DNA from: Celeribacter baekdonensis
GTDB taxonomy: Bacteria; Pseudomonadota; Alphaproteobacteria; Rhodobacterales; Rhodobacteraceae
Reading direction: 5' to 3'
DNA length: 64,000 nt
Assembly: GCF_003047105.1 (NCBI RefSeq)
Contig: NZ_CP028475.1
Coordinates: 310,001 to 374,000 of the forward strand
Part shown: piece by piece, positions 36,170 through 46,436 of the stretch
Layout: every line of letters starts with the position of its first letter
Numbering within the stretch: position 1 is the first letter of the stretch
Translations under genes and position numbers: made by a program
Notes under the pieces: generated by a model
Seen by the model: only the letters and a program-made list of their open reading frames with translations
What the model was told of the DNA's origin: nothing
The model's database searches: none

Positions 36170-36532
36170 AAGCGGATCTCCTTGCTCTCCCAAAACAACC
36201 AAGTCGCGCATGGGAACCCCCGCATTCCTTGGCTTTTCCGGCTTCGTGATAACGATGTGACAGCAAAGTGCAAGGCAGCGCGGGCGTCTGAGCGGTGACA
36301 TCTGCTCCTTTTCGCCTGTGTTTGGGGCTAACTTGGTCAGACATATTGGTAAAGCCTGCCCCATGCGCTAGGCTCTCGAATCAAGTGCGATAGGATGAGG
36401 CCCGTGCGCTTCGCCTTTGATGCCAAAGGAAGTTTCTGGTTTTGGCACCAAAGCGGGGCGGGGAAAGGTCCAGCCTGTCACCTGGACCAAACAGAGCAGA
36501 GACAAAGAAAGTCAAAGTGTGAGTGAACGGCG
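36170..36532. other. Structured divergent region between tkt and the zapA operon
   Basis: No gene is seen in 363 bp. A long imperfect hairpin spans about 36398-36462 with a perfect inner stem TGCCAAA (36421-36427) and TTTGGCA (36441-36447). A second stem GGTCCAG (36467-36473) and CTGGACC (36482-36488) follows. It could be an untranslated leader or an RNA gene. Confidence 0.35.
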
Positions 36533-37090
36533 ATGAATGATATTTCTGAATTCGAAGCCCGGATCACCGCGGCACTGGAACGCATTGGGCGGGCTGTGGC
36601 TGTGGCCGAGGAGCGTGCTGAGGCGACGTCGGGGGGAATCGCCTCGGAGGCGATGGAAGCGGAATTGGGTCGAATGGCCGATGCGCTTGAGGCGGAAAAA
36701 ACCGCCAATTCGCAGCTCGAAGAGCGGGTGCGCGCGATTCATGACCGGCAAGAACACCATGTGGCCGCCCTCGAAGAAGAAGTCGAGACGCTGCGTCGGC
36801 AGTTGATGGATCATGACCGGGAGATGCAAAAGCTGCGGTTGGTGAATACGCAATTGCGCGAAAACAATGCCGGGCTTCGGGCCGCCAATGCGCAAGGGCT
36901 GGGTGATGCGGCGCTGATTGACGCCGGGATGCGCACCGAACTTGAGGCGCTCAAAGTGGCGCGCGAAGCGGATGTGACCGAAATGGATGCGATCCTGACC
37001 GAACTGCGCGCAGTGATGGCGCGTGTGGCCAATGGGGCAGCGCCAACTGAGGCGCCCGCGCCGTCTGAGCTGTCCAACGAGGAGGTGTGA
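36533..37090 (+). CDS. Coiled-coil protein upstream of ZapA
   Basis: The 185-residue product is almost wholly alpha-helical and acidic, with heptad-rich coiled coil from about residue 40 to 155. It is separated from zapA by one base and thus likely co-translated. It may act with ZapA at the division ring, but no named family is recognised. Confidence 0.8.
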   Translation: MNDISEFEARITAALERIGRAVAVAEERAEATSGGIASEAMEAELGRMADALEAEKTANSQLEERVRAIHDRQEHHVAALEEEVETLRRQLMDHDREMQKLRLVNTQLRENNAGLRAANAQGLGDAALIDAGMRTELEALKVAREADVTEMDAILTELRAVMARVANGAAPTEAPAPSELSNEEV

Positions 37091-37091
37091 T

Positions 37092-37499
37092 ATGCCCGAA
37101 GTGAAAATCTCGATCGGCGGACGTGAATTTGAGGTCGCCTGCCAAGTGGGTGAAGAACATTTCCTCAAATCCGCAGCCCAGCTTTTGGACAATGAGGCCT
37201 CGGTGTTGTCGAGCCAGATCGGGCGTTTGCCAGCCGAGCGGATGCTGTTGATGGCGGGCTTGATGTTGGCGGATAAAACCGCAGGGCTTGAAGAACAGAT
37301 GCGCGCGCTTGAGGCCAAACTTGGGGCACAAGAAGCGTTGATCGAAGAAATGCGCGCCCGTCCCACGCCTGCGCCTGAGCGGGTCGAAGTGCCCGTGGTG
37401 CCCTCCGAGGTGACCGATACTTTGGCCGAAATGGCCGCGCGGGCGGAAAGCATGGCCGCCGCGTTTGAAGAGCGGTTGGGCGTGAAAGATGCGATCTAA
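37092..37499 (+). CDS. zapA: Cell division protein ZapA
   Basis: The 135-residue protein has the ZapA start MPEVKISIGGREFEVACQ and the helix ERMLLMAGLMLADKTAGLEEQ. ZapA bundles FtsZ filaments at midcell. GGAGG lies at the proper distance inside the preceding gene. The 3' end overlaps the next gene by 11 bases. Confidence 0.92.
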   Translation: MPEVKISIGGREFEVACQVGEEHFLKSAAQLLDNEASVLSSQIGRLPAERMLLMAGLMLADKTAGLEEQMRALEAKLGAQEALIEEMRARPTPAPERVEVPVVPSEVTDTLAEMAARAESMAAAFEERLGVKDAI

Positions 37500-37851
37500 G
37501 GATCTGGTCCTGTCGGCGGGGCTTGTGCTTTGTGCGGGCGTGGCGATGGCGGATGAGATGCCGCAGATGACCCCCGCACCTGAGGTTTTTCACTACGTTT
37601 GTGACCGCGGGGTTGGCATTGATGCGGTGTACACCGGCACGGATGACGCACCCGCTGCGGTGATCTATGCCGAAGGGCGGCTGATCTCCATGTCACAGGC
37701 GGTGTCCGCCTCAGGCGCGCGCTACGCAGAAGCCGCAGGGGCCTCTGGCTATGAATGGTGGACCAAGGGGGACACCGCAACGTTGAGCTACTTTGATGCC
37801 AACTACGGTGAATCCGTGACGCTTTTCGCCTTTTGCAACGTGGCCGAATAA
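37489..37851 (+). CDS. MliC-like lysozyme inhibitor family protein
   Basis: The 120-residue product has a signal peptide (cleaved near AMA-DE) and the MliC fold: YVCDRGVGIDAVY, then AVIYAEGRLISMSQ, GYEWWTKGDTATLSY and a final FCNVAE with paired cysteines. MliC proteins inhibit C-type lysozymes in the periplasm. It overlaps zapA. Confidence 0.8.
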   Translation: MRSKDLVLSAGLVLCAGVAMADEMPQMTPAPEVFHYVCDRGVGIDAVYTGTDDAPAAVIYAEGRLISMSQAVSASGARYAEAAGASGYEWWTKGDTATLSYFDANYGESVTLFAFCNVAE

Positions 37852-37879
37852 AGCGGTGGAAAGCCCTTAACGGCATGAA

Positions 37880-37915
37880 AAAGGCGCACGGGAGGCCCCG
37901 GCGCGCCTTTCTTTT
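37880..37915. terminator. Bidirectional terminator between the mliC-like gene and grxD
   Basis: AAAGGCGC (37880-37887) pairs with GCGCCTTT (37903-37910), extended by GC pairs in the loop. T-runs follow on both strands. Confidence 0.7.
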
Positions 37916-37930
37916 AGGGCTTTGCGTGGC

Positions 37931-38290
37931 TTAAACGTTGGCCGCGCGGATTTGTTCGGCTTTTTCTTGATCAAAAACAACGCCTTTGTCGGCAAACATC
38001 TGATCCAACTCGCCCGAAAGCGTCATTTCGATCACGATGTCACAGCCGCCGACAAATTCGCCTTTGACGTAAAGCTGCGGGATGGTCGGCCAGTCGGAAA
38101 ACTCTTTGATGCCTTGGCGAATATCGGCATCGGCCAGCACGTTGACGTCGGCATAGTCCACGCCCATGAAGTTGAGGATGCCCGCAACCTTTGAGGAAAA
38201 GCCACATTGCGGCATCATTTTTGTGCCCTTCATAAACAGCACAACGTCATTCTCGGTCACAGTATTTTGGATGGTGTCTTGGGCAGTCAT
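37931..38290 (-). CDS. grxD: Monothiol glutaredoxin Grx4
   Basis: The 119-residue protein has the monothiol CGFS motif in [14 protein letters not shown] and the glutathione-binding [16 protein letters not shown]. It carries [2Fe-2S] clusters with BolA, whose gene lies 47 bp upstream in the same operon. The ATG at 38290 follows AAAGGA. Confidence 0.94.
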   Translation of the reverse strand: MTAQDTIQNTVTENDVVLFMKGTKMMPQCGFSSKVAGILNFMGVDYADVNVLADADIRQGIKEFSDWPTIPQLYVKGEFVGGCDIVIEMTLSGELDQMFADKGVVFDQEKAEQIRAANV

Positions 38291-38337
38291 TCGATGGTCC
38301 TTTCGGCTGTCGCTCAGCACGGATGTGGGTGAGGGAC

Positions 38338-38568
38338 TTATTCGGGGGCGCGGGTGGTCAAGGCGAGGGCGTGCAATTCACCGCTGTCGAGTTTTTCGCG
38401 GATCGCGGCATTGACGGCGCGCTGTTGTTGCACCCGGTTCATCCCCGCAAACGACGCATCAACCACTTCGGCGGCGAAATGTTGTCCGTCGTCGCCTTGC
38501 ACAACGATATGGGCGTCGGGAAAAGCCTCGCGGATCAGGTGTTCGATGTCGGTGGCAGTGATGGCCAT
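38338..38568 (-). CDS. bolA: BolA-family protein
   Basis: The 76-residue BolA/IbaG-type protein contains the recognition segment [26 protein letters not shown] (positions 28-52). It partners Grx4 in iron-sulfur trafficking. It is linked to grxD and a cysteine-cluster gene. Confidence 0.93.
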   Translation of the reverse strand: MAITATDIEHLIREAFPDAHIVVQGDDGQHFAAEVVDASFAGMNRVQQQRAVNAAIREKLDSGELHALALTTRAPE

Positions 38569-38645
38569 GAATGGCGCTCCTTGATCTTTGGAATTGGGGC
38601 AAATGTAGGGCTGTGGAGGCGGCGCTGCAAGCGGGTTTGGTGCGA

Positions 38646-39128
38646 TTACTCAAAGCCGCCTTGACGCAGGGTGTCGATAAAGGCGTCAAACGCCGCCGCC
38701 ATTTTGTCCGTGTCAGACCACGCGCGCGACAGGCGGGTCAAAAGTGCGAGACGCTCAGTTTCAAGCGCGGGGGGCAAGGCGAGGTCTTGCGCGGCCACAA
38801 GTTGTGTCATGCGCTCGTGCAACGGGCGCAGGTTTTCAAAGTCGCGGATCATCGCGGGCAAAAGCTCGGGGGCATCGCGCCAACTTTCGCCGTTAAAGCG
38901 CATCTGAGTGACCCGTTGCCCGGCACCGGCACAGTCATAGAGCACACAGCCGGGATTGCCGATGTCGTTGAGTTTGGCATGAACCGAACAGAGATGACCT
39001 TTGAGATTGGGGCAGGGCGTGCCCGCCGGTTTGTCAAAGGAGAACAGGTTGCCTTTGTCGAGGGTCAGACCAACACAGCACAGTGCGGCGCAGTTGGAGC
39101 AATCGGAGGTGAGATCAGGCAGGTCCAT
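38646..39128 (-). CDS. YkgJ-type cysteine-cluster protein
   Basis: The 160-residue protein has an N-terminal cysteine-rich zinc- or iron-chelating region: CSNCAALCC, CPNL, HLCSVH and GCVLYDC. The rest is helical. The UPF0153/YkgJ family has no firm function. Its place next to bolA and grxD suggests metal handling. Confidence 0.85.
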   Translation of the reverse strand: MDLPDLTSDCSNCAALCCVGLTLDKGNLFSFDKPAGTPCPNLKGHLCSVHAKLNDIGNPGCVLYDCAGAGQRVTQMRFNGESWRDAPELLPAMIRDFENLRPLHERMTQLVAAQDLALPPALETERLALLTRLSRAWSDTDKMAAAFDAFIDTLRQGGFE

Positions 39129-39146
39129 CCGGGGTCCTTATAACGG

Positions 39147-39170
39147 AAAAGACCCGCGCGAACGCGGGCC
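39147..39170 (-). terminator. Intrinsic terminator of purL
   Basis: On the minus strand GGCCCGCG-TTCG-CGCGGGTC ends in TTTTCC, 29 bp after the purL stop. The UUCG loop adds stability. Confidence 0.65.
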
Positions 39171-39198
39171 TGATTGGGTTTCTCTCGCGGCGAACGAC

Positions 39199-41358
39199 TT
39201 AGCCGAAGATCTCGCCAAAGCTGGTGCGGTAAATCGCAGAAAGCTCCACGAGAGGTGCGGAGGCCCCGCCCATGGAGACCGTATCACCGCCGAATTTACC
39301 AACTGTGGCGACCGTCACCCCGGCTTGACCCGCCGCAACCATGAGGGCTTCGGCTTGATCAAAGGTGCAGGCCACAAGGTAGCGCGCTTGGTCTTCGCCA
39401 AAGAGTGTGGCGGTATAAGCGCTGTCCAGATGCACGCCAACGCCCGCCGCATCGGCCAGTTCAAACGCCGCCAAAGCCAGCCCACCATCGGAAAGATCGG
39501 TGACTGCGTTGATCAGCTTGCCATGGGTGCGCAGGAATTCGCCGTTGCGTTTTTCCGTTGCCAGATCGACATGCGGCGCATCGCCATCTTCGCGATGGAA
39601 GACTTCGGCCAGAAGCGCCGATTGGCCGAGGTGACCATGGGTTTCGCCAATCAAAACAGCCACATCGCCGCTTTGCGCCAGACCGGAGATGAGATCGTCC
39701 TCGGAGGCAATCAGACCAACTGCGCCGATGGTTGGCGTTGGCAGGATGCCCTCGCCATCGGTTTCGTTGTACAGCGAGACATTGCCTGACACGATCGGCA
39801 TGTCGAGGAAGGACACCGCCTGGCCGATGCCATCGAGCGCGCCGACAAACTGGCCCATGATCTCGGGTTTTTCGGGGTTGCCGAAGTTGAGGTTGTCGGT
39901 GGTCGCCAACGGCGTCGCGCCGACGGAGATCAGGTTGCGATAGGCTTCGGCCACCGCCTGTTTGCCGCCCTCAATCGGGTTGGCTTTGACGTAGCGCGGG
40001 GTCACATCGGAGGTGAAGGCCAGCATTTTGCCTGTGCCATGCACGCGGATCACGCCCGCACCAAGACCCGGCGCACGCACGGTGTCGGCCATGACTTGGG
40101 TGTCGTATTGCTCGTAAACCCAAGCCTTAGAGGTGTAATTCGGCGAAGAAATCAGGCCTTTGAGACCATCAATCGGGTCAATTTGGGGCACATCTGCGAC
40201 CTGTTCGGCGGCAGGGGTCGCGACCCAAGGACGATCATATTCGGGCGCAGAAGAGGCCAGCGTGGAGAGTGGCAAATCGCCTTTGCACACGCCGTTGTGC
40301 ATGATCAAAAAGCGGTCCTCAGAAATGGTTTCACCGACGATGGCGAAATCGAGGTCCCATTTTTCAAACACCGCGCGCGCCTCGGCCTCTTTTTCCGGTT
40401 TCAGCACCATCAACATGCGCTCTTGGGATTCGGAGAGCATCATCTCGTAGGCGGTCATGTTGGGTTCGCGTTGCGGCACGTTTTCAAGGTCAAGACGAAT
40501 ACCAAGATGTCCCTTGTCGCCCATTTCGACCGCAGAACAGGTCAGACCTGCCGCGCCCATATCTTGGATCGAGATCACAGCGCCGGTGGCCATCAGCTCA
40601 AGCGTGGCTTCCATCAGGCATTTTTCGGTGAACGGATCGCCGACCTGAACGGTGGGGCGTTTGTCCTCGATCGTGTCGTCAAATTCAGCCGAGGCCATGG
40701 TCGCACCGCCGACGCCATCACGGCCGGTTTTGGCACCGAGATAGACAACCGGCATGCCGACACCGGAGGCGGCAGAATAAAAGATTTTGTCAGCGTCAGC
40801 CAAACCCGCCGCGAAAGCGTTGACCAAGCAATTGCCATTATACGCGGCATGAAAGCGGACTTCGCCGCCCACGGTGGGGACGCCGAAACAGTTGCCATAG
40901 CCGCCGACACCTTCGACGACGCCGTGGACCAACTGTTTGGTTTTCTTGTGATCTTTGACACCAAAGGAGAGCGAATTCATCGCCGCAATCGGACGTGCGC
41001 CCATGGTGAACACATCACGCAGAATGCCGCCCACACCCGTGGCCGCGCCTTGGTAGGGTTCGATGTAGGAGGGGTGGTTGTGGCTTTCCATTTTGAACAC
41101 CACGGCCTGACCATCGCCAATATCGACGACACCGGCGTTTTCGCCCGGGCCACAGATCACTTGCGGGCCGGTTGTCGGCAATCCACGCAGGTGTTTTTTG
41201 GAGGATTTATAGGAACAATGTTCGTTCCACATCGCCGAGAAAATCCCAAGCTCGGTAAAGCTCGGCTCGCGGTTCAGAATACGCAGGATTTGCGCGTATT
41301 CGTCCGGCTTGAGCCCGTGGGCGGCGATCAGGTCCTCGGTGATCATTGGCTCGGTCAT
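39199..41358 (-). CDS. purL: Phosphoribosylformylglycinamidine synthase subunit PurL
   Basis: The 719-residue small-type PurL carries out the ATP-dependent amidation of FGAR in purine synthesis, with PurQ and PurS elsewhere. Clear motifs are [16 protein letters not shown] near residue 45, [18 protein letters not shown] and the AIRS-fold [15 protein letters not shown]. The start is [16 protein letters not shown] lies upstream. Confidence 0.95.
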   Translation of the reverse strand: MTEPMITEDLIAAHGLKPDEYAQILRILNREPSFTELGIFSAMWNEHCSYKSSKKHLRGLPTTGPQVICGPGENAGVVDIGDGQAVVFKMESHNHPSYIEPYQGAATGVGGILRDVFTMGARPIAAMNSLSFGVKDHKKTKQLVHGVVEGVGGYGNCFGVPTVGGEVRFHAAYNGNCLVNAFAAGLADADKIFYSAASGVGMPVVYLGAKTGRDGVGGATMASAEFDDTIEDKRPTVQVGDPFTEKCLMEATLELMATGAVISIQDMGAAGLTCSAVEMGDKGHLGIRLDLENVPQREPNMTAYEMMLSESQERMLMVLKPEKEAEARAVFEKWDLDFAIVGETISEDRFLIMHNGVCKGDLPLSTLASSAPEYDRPWVATPAAEQVADVPQIDPIDGLKGLISSPNYTSKAWVYEQYDTQVMADTVRAPGLGAGVIRVHGTGKMLAFTSDVTPRYVKANPIEGGKQAVAEAYRNLISVGATPLATTDNLNFGNPEKPEIMGQFVGALDGIGQAVSFLDMPIVSGNVSLYNETDGEGILPTPTIGAVGLIASEDDLISGLAQSGDVAVLIGETHGHLGQSALLAEVFHREDGDAPHVDLATEKRNGEFLRTHGKLINAVTDLSDGGLALAAFELADAAGVGVHLDSAYTATLFGEDQARYLVACTFDQAEALMVAAGQAGVTVATVGKFGGDTVSMGGASAPLVELSAIYRTSFGEIFG

Positions 41359-41755
41359 GGTGTGTCCCTCGGCGGCAGCTGTCTTTCCCGCGTTCTCTTA
41401 GGGCAAGTGGGGCCAATGGGGAAGGGGCTAAACGGGGCTGAGACATATCGGAGCTGTGCTTTGACGGGGTGTGCGGGAGGGTGCGGGCCGCGTACAGGCC
41501 ACGTACAGCATGCCAAACCGGCAAAAGACCATGGCGGAGAGCAAAAAAAAGGCCGAGCAAAAGCTCGGCCCAAGTCCAACAGGGAGGTGAAACCGCTAGG
41601 AGTTGCCTCATTCGGCGGCTTCAATGATGCATTTAGGGGCGGTTTGTGAACGGTTCAAGGTGTTTTCATCACATTTCACGCAATGCCGATATGCCAATTG
41701 TGCATGGCTTGCGTAACTCTGGCAAAACATTGACCAAAAAGTCAAAGAATGCGGA
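41359..41755. other. Intergenic region between purL and a LysR gene
   Basis: Both flanking genes point left. I see no coding gene in 397 bp; short frames of under 35 codons occur. It contains the terminator at 41543-41570 and the purL promoter. The 185 bases between the LysR stop and the terminator would be a long 3' untranslated region. Confidence 0.5.
41543..41570 (-). terminator. Intrinsic terminator downstream of the LysR gene
   Basis: GGCCGAGC-AAAA-GCTCGGCC (41551-41570) is a perfect 8-bp stem followed on the minus strand by eight T. Confidence 0.85.
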
Positions 41756-42664
41756 TCAGTTTGAGCCCTCGTCATCGCGCATGTTCTTGCGGTGGGCGCT
41801 GATTTCTTCTGTGATGAAATCGCGAAACACTTCGATCCGTTTGGAATGGCGCAATTCTTCGGGGTAGGCGAGGAAGACCGGCACTTCGCCACTTTCCAAA
41901 TCGGGCAACACACGCACGAGATCCGGCGCGCTCTCGACCAGGTAATCAGGCAAGACGCCGATGCCCAAATGGTTGAGCACGGCCTGAAGCACGCCGAAAT
42001 AGTTGTTCACAAAGAGTTTCGAACGAATGTCATGCTCATTGAGCTCCTCGACCAGCCGCGCGCCGGCGGCGACTTGATGGGCGTTTGGGTTTTGGCAAAT
42101 CAAGCGATGGGTGGAGAGGTCGTCCATGGTGAGCGGTGTGCCATGTTCGGTCAGATACTCTTTGGTGGCAAACAGGCGCATGCGGATGTTCATCAGGCGT
42201 TTGCGGATCAGATCGGCCTGAGATGGCTCTTTCATTCGGATTGCCACATCAGCCTCACGCATCGGCAAATCCAACACGCGTTCTTCAAGCATCAGGTCGA
42301 TCTTCAGCTCGGGATATTTGTCATACAGTTTCGAAAGGCGCGGCGCGAGCCAGAGCGTGCCAAAGCCGGTGGCGGTGGTCACACGCAATTCGCCATAGAC
42401 TTCTTCTTCGCTGTCACGAATGCGCGCGGCGGCGGCGTCCAAACGTTTGGCCATGGAACGGGTGGCATCAAACAGCAACTCGCCCTGCTCGGTCAGGATC
42501 AGCCCACGGGCATGTCGGTGAAACAGGGTGGTGCCAAGGGATTCCTCAAGCGAGCGTATCTGTCGTGACACGGCCGATTGGCTCAAATGCAGGGTGTCCC
42601 CCGCATGAGTCAGCGATCCCGCGTCTGCCACGGCGTGAAAAATTCTAAGTTTGTCCCAGTCCAT
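41756..42664 (-). CDS. LysR-family transcriptional regulator
   Basis: The 302-residue protein begins MDWDKLRIFHAVADAGSLTH, with the helix-turn-helix LSQSAVSRQIRSLEE, and has a full effector-binding domain (RVTTATGFGTLWLAPRL onward). The ATG at 42664 follows AGGTGACGGGT; a GTG three codons upstream is also open. Its target is unknown; it diverges from the acyltransferase gene. Confidence 0.88.
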   Translation of the reverse strand: MDWDKLRIFHAVADAGSLTHAGDTLHLSQSAVSRQIRSLEESLGTTLFHRHARGLILTEQGELLFDATRSMAKRLDAAAARIRDSEEEVYGELRVTTATGFGTLWLAPRLSKLYDKYPELKIDLMLEERVLDLPMREADVAIRMKEPSQADLIRKRLMNIRMRLFATKEYLTEHGTPLTMDDLSTHRLICQNPNAHQVAAGARLVEELNEHDIRSKLFVNNYFGVLQAVLNHLGIGVLPDYLVESAPDLVRVLPDLESGEVPVFLAYPEELRHSKRIEVFRDFITEEISAHRKNMRDDEGSN

Positions 42665-42932
42665 ACCCGTCACCTGTTAAAAGACCACACCTATTTAAGT
42701 CCCACACATCTATCCTACGCTAACATAATGCGGATGTGAGGTCATTTGGGCGTTTCATTCGCGTTTTTCGCACAGATCGCAAGCGGAATGCATTGCGCTA
42801 ACACAAATTGGCAGAGACGCGTGAAGGAAATGCAAACTTTTGAGGCAATGCATTGGCGGGTTCGTGCCGATTGGTCTTTGAGGGCGGGCAGGGTATAGAG
42901 TGAGACCGCGTATGGGGAGAGGCGATACGGCC

Positions 42933-43874
42933 ATGCAAGAGCAACTGAAGCACAGCCGGGTGAAGAAATGGACCGAGCGGCAGGTGGCGCGTGATATTTC
43001 CTATGCCAGCTCGGCGGGCACGCGCACAGGACGGGTTCTGATCCGGTTGATGGAGAATGCGACGGGGCGTTTGTCTCTGATCCGGCGGGCGCGGGGGTAT
43101 AGTCTTGATGTTGCCGACGGTCACGATTTTTGGGCGGTGATGGTCGAACGCTACGGTTTGGAGCTTGAGGTGCTCCATGGTGCGTTGGATGCGATCCCCA
43201 CGACAGGGCCCTTGATCGTAGTGGCCAATCATCCTTACGGCATTTTGGACGGGTTGATGTTGGGGCATATCCTGTCTGTGGTGCGGGGGGATTTTCGGAT
43301 TTTGGCGCATAGCGTGTTTAAACGCGCCGAAGATATTGACCGCGTGATCCTGCCTGTGTCGTTTGAAGAGACGAAAGAGGCGGTGGCACTCAATCTGGCG
43401 ACGCGCAAAGCGGCGCTGTCCTATCTGGACGCAGGTGGATGTATTGGGATTTTTCCGGGTGGGACGGTCTCGACCGCGGCACGGCCAATGGGACGACCGA
43501 TGGACCCGAGCTGGCGGGCCTTTACGGCAAAGATGGTGGCGAAATCCGGGGCGACGGTGGTGCCGATCTATTTTGACGGTGCCAATTCGCGGTTGTTTCA
43601 ATTGGCCAGCCACCTCCACACCACCCTGCGGATGGGACTTTTGATCCGGGAATTTCGTGCCAAAATCGGCGCCCCCGTGCGGGTGTCGGTGGGCGCGCCC
43701 ATTGGCTCGGAAAAATTGGCGCAATTTAAGGGGGACCCAAAAAAGTTGATGGATTTTCTGCGCGCCGAGACCTATGCCTTGTCTCCATCCCCTGTGTCAG
43801 ATCCGGCTTTGGGGTATGAGTTTGAAATCAAACACGGGGCCAAACCCCGCAAAGGTCTGAAAGACCGATATTAA
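42933..43874 (+). CDS. Lysophospholipid acyltransferase family protein (PlsC/OlsA-like)
   Basis: The 313-residue protein has the acyltransferase motif NHPYGILDG (HX4D), a second block GIFPGGTVS and [10 protein letters not shown]. It resembles 1-acylglycerol-3-phosphate or lyso-ornithine-lipid acyltransferases. The ATG at 42933 follows GGGGAGAGG; starts at 42900 (GTG) or 42912 are possible. murI follows. Confidence 0.85.
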   Translation: MQEQLKHSRVKKWTERQVARDISYASSAGTRTGRVLIRLMENATGRLSLIRRARGYSLDVADGHDFWAVMVERYGLELEVLHGALDAIPTTGPLIVVANHPYGILDGLMLGHILSVVRGDFRILAHSVFKRAEDIDRVILPVSFEETKEAVALNLATRKAALSYLDAGGCIGIFPGGTVSTAARPMGRPMDPSWRAFTAKMVAKSGATVVPIYFDGANSRLFQLASHLHTTLRMGLLIREFRAKIGAPVRVSVGAPIGSEKLAQFKGDPKKLMDFLRAETYALSPSPVSDPALGYEFEIKHGAKPRKGLKDRY

Positions 43875-43902
43875 CCAAGGGTCTAAAGGACCGGTATTGA
43901 AC

Positions 43903-44715
43903 ATGGCAGTGGGTATTTTTGACAGCGGGTTGGGTGGTCTGACGGTTTTGGATGCGGTGTCCAAGCGGTTGCCAGACGTGCCTTTTGTGTATTTCGGCGA
44001 CAATGCCCACGCGCCTTACGGTGTGCGCGACGCCGATGATGTCTACAATCTGACCACGGCGGCGGTGGAGCGGCTTTGGGCGGCGGGCTGTGATTTGGTG
44101 ATTCTGGCCTGTAACACCGCCTCAGCGGCGGCGCTGCGGCGGATGCAGGAAAGTTGGATTCCCTCGGACAAGCGCGTGTTGGGTGTCTTCGTGCCGCTGA
44201 TCGAGGCGTTGACCGAACGGCAATGGGGCGACAATTCGCCGCCACGCGAAGTCGAAGTCAAACATGTGGCACTGTTTGCCACTCCCGCAACCGTGGCCTC
44301 GCGCGCCTTTCAACGTGAATTGGCGTTTCGTGCCATTGGCGTCGATGTCGAGGCGCAGGCATGTGGTGGTGTCGTTGATGCGATTGAAGACGGCGATATG
44401 ATCCTTGCAGATGCTTTGGTCCGCTCGCATGTGGACGCGCTCAAACGCAAAATGCCGCATCCGGGGGCGGCGATTTTGGGCTGTACCCATTATCCGATGA
44501 TGCAAGACGCGTTCCAAGACGCGCTGGGCGCAGATGTGAAAGTCTATTCTCAGGCCAATTTGGTGGCCGCGAGCCTTGAGGATTACCTCAAACGCCATCC
44601 AAAGATGATTGGCACCGGCACCGAGTCGTTGTTCTTGACCACGGGTGATCCGGTCAAAGTGTCGCGCGGAGCGACGCAGTTTTTGCGACGACCGGTGACG
44701 TTTCAAAAGGCGTGA
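43903..44715 (+). CDS. murI: Glutamate racemase
   Basis: The 270-residue enzyme makes D-glutamate for peptidoglycan. It has [13 protein letters not shown] at the N-terminus and the two catalytic cysteines in ACNTASA and GCTHYPM. The ATG at 43903 is 12 bases from AAAGGA; a TTG at 43897 has the better spacing and could be the real start. A 26-bp imperfect direct repeat lies over the junction with the preceding gene. Confidence 0.93.
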   Translation: MAVGIFDSGLGGLTVLDAVSKRLPDVPFVYFGDNAHAPYGVRDADDVYNLTTAAVERLWAAGCDLVILACNTASAAALRRMQESWIPSDKRVLGVFVPLIEALTERQWGDNSPPREVEVKHVALFATPATVASRAFQRELAFRAIGVDVEAQACGGVVDAIEDGDMILADALVRSHVDALKRKMPHPGAAILGCTHYPMMQDAFQDALGADVKVYSQANLVAASLEDYLKRHPKMIGTGTESLFLTTGDPVKVSRGATQFLRRPVTFQKA

Positions 44716-44837
44716 TCGCCAAACAGTGACCCGTATGGTGCCCCGCGCGGTCCTGTCGCAATTGCGGCGGGGCGCGTTCTTCCCTAGATTACAGGCTGAC
44801 CGGGTCGTCCGGCAACCGATGCACGAAAGAGACTTTG

Positions 44838-45866
44838 ATGACCCATAAAATCGCCATTCTGGGCGCCTCTGGCTACACAGGGGCCGAGCTTGTCCGTTTG
44901 ATCGCCACCCATCCGTCTATGGAAATTGTGGCGCTGTCTGGGGATCGCAAGGCGGGCATGGCGATGGCCGACGTCTATCCGCATCTGCGGCACATGGATC
45001 TTCCGGCGCTGTGCAAGATTGAGGATATTGATTTTTCGGCTGTCGATTTGGCCTTTTGTGCGCTGCCCCATGCGACCTCTCAGGCGGTGATCAAAGAGCT
45101 GCCTGCAACGACGAAAGTGGTGGATCTGTCTGCCGATTTCCGCCTGCGTGATCCGGCTGAATATGAGAAATGGTATGGCAAACCGCACTCTGCAGTCGAA
45201 TTGCAAAAAGAGGCTGTATACGGCCTGACCGAATTTTACCGCGAACAGATCAAGACGGCGCGACTTGTGGCCGGAACCGGCTGTAACGCCGCAACCGGGC
45301 AATTCATCTTGCGGCCTTTGATTGGCGCCGGGGTGATCGACCTTGATCAGATCATTTTGGATCTCAAGGTGGCGGTTTCCGGCGCTGGGCGAGCGCTGAA
45401 AGAGCATCTTTTGTTCGGCGAGCTTGAGGATAACGCCTTTGGCTATTCGGTCGGTGGCAAACATCGGCATTTGGGCGAGTTCGATCAGGAGTTTTCCCTG
45501 ATTGCTGGCCGCGATGTGCGCATCCAATTCACGCCGCATCTGATCCCGGCCACGCGCGGCATCTTGGCGACCGCCTACGTGCAAGGCGAGGCGAGTGCGG
45601 TGCATTACGCGCTGGCCGACGCTTATATGAGCGAGCCGTTTATCAAAGTGTTGCCACTGGGGCAGGTGCCCGCGATGAAACACGTGCGCGGCTCGAATTT
45701 CTGTCATATTGGTGTCGCCGAGGATCGTATCCAAGGCCGGACCATTGTTATGGGCGTGATCGACAACCTGACCAAAGGGTCGTCGGGTCAGGCGATCCAA
45801 AACGCCAATTTGATGCTTGGGCTGGATGAGACTGCCGGTCTTATGAACGCGCCGATGTATCCGTAA
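44838..45866 (+). CDS. argC: N-acetyl-gamma-glutamyl-phosphate reductase
   Basis: The 342-residue enzyme performs the third step of arginine synthesis. The NADP fold [13 protein letters not shown] opens the protein, and the catalytic Cys is in [11 protein letters not shown]. It is followed by ccmE after 22 bp. Confidence 0.94.
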   Translation: MTHKIAILGASGYTGAELVRLIATHPSMEIVALSGDRKAGMAMADVYPHLRHMDLPALCKIEDIDFSAVDLAFCALPHATSQAVIKELPATTKVVDLSADFRLRDPAEYEKWYGKPHSAVELQKEAVYGLTEFYREQIKTARLVAGTGCNAATGQFILRPLIGAGVIDLDQIILDLKVAVSGAGRALKEHLLFGELEDNAFGYSVGGKHRHLGEFDQEFSLIAGRDVRIQFTPHLIPATRGILATAYVQGEASAVHYALADAYMSEPFIKVLPLGQVPAMKHVRGSNFCHIGVAEDRIQGRTIVMGVIDNLTKGSSGQAIQNANLMLGLDETAGLMNAPMYP

Positions 45867-45888
45867 AATTGTTCGGCAGGAGGACGCC

Positions 45889-46341
45889 ATGGCCGGTTTG
45901 AAGAACCTGAAAAAGACCCGCCGCATTCAAGTGTTTGCGATTGCGGCCGTGGCCCTTGTGGTCTCCGTGTCGCTGATCGGCTTTGCCTTTCGCGATGGCA
46001 TCAACCTGTTTCGTTCGCCGACGCAAGTGGTCGAAGACCCGCCCCGCGTGGGCGAGATTTTCCGCATCGGAGGATTGGTTGAAGAGGGCAGTTTGGTGCG
46101 CGGTGAAGGCGCCCATGTGACGTTTAGCGTGACCGACACCAATGAGACAATCCCGGTGCGGTTTGAGGGCGTTTTGCCGGATCTGTTTGGCGAAAATCAG
46201 GGCATGATCGGTACCGGAAGCCTGCAAGATGGGGTGTTTGTGGCGACTGAAATTTTGGCCAAACACGACGAGTCTTATATGCCGAAAGAGGTTGTAGACG
46301 CATTGAAAGAGCAAGGGCTTTACAAAGAGCCGGAAAGCTAA
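45889..46341 (+). CDS. ccmE: Haem chaperone CcmE
   Basis: The 150-residue membrane-anchored protein has one N-terminal helix and the haem-binding His126-x3-Tyr130 in AKHDESY. It passes haem to the CcmF/H ligation complex, encoded 3 kb downstream with the lysis genes between. AGGAGG precedes the ATG. The sox cytochromes c need this system. Confidence 0.95.
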   Translation: MAGLKNLKKTRRIQVFAIAAVALVVSVSLIGFAFRDGINLFRSPTQVVEDPPRVGEIFRIGGLVEEGSLVRGEGAHVTFSVTDTNETIPVRFEGVLPDLFGENQGMIGTGSLQDGVFVATEILAKHDESYMPKEVVDALKEQGLYKEPES

Positions 46342-46410
46342 GTCTTTCTTTTCAGAAGGGGATGTTCAGAGCGAGACCCCTCTTGAATTTCCAATGTCTG
46401 TACTTTTTAA

Positions 46411-46429
46411 TCCCCTTTATTTGAGGGGA
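46411..46429 (+). promoter_or_regulatory. Hairpin covering the ribosome site of the nuclease gene
   Basis: TCCCCT (46411-46416) pairs with AGGGGA (46424-46429), so the only likely ribosome-binding sequence, GAGGGG, is in the stem. The start codon is TTG eight bases on. This could restrain translation. Confidence 0.4.
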
Positions 46430-46436
46430 ATGTATT

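Noticed and set aside
34046..36298. Very long open frame opposite tkt
   Set aside because: It is antisense to a full transketolase and arises from codon bias in GC-rich DNA. The same holds for long frames opposite fdsA, mmsA, purL and gltA.
36380..36490. 6S RNA gene
   Set aside because: Stems exist but I could not fit the 6S consensus with a large central bubble, so it is only listed as structured.
42718..42803. Further CceR-like sites (CGCTAACA at 42718-42725 and 42796-42803)
   Set aside because: Only the right half matches; the left half is too poor to call a site.
43854..43902. Imperfect direct repeat at the acyltransferase-murI junction
   Set aside because: GGTCT-AAG-ACCG-type elements recur 26 bp apart, but too short and degenerate to assign a role.
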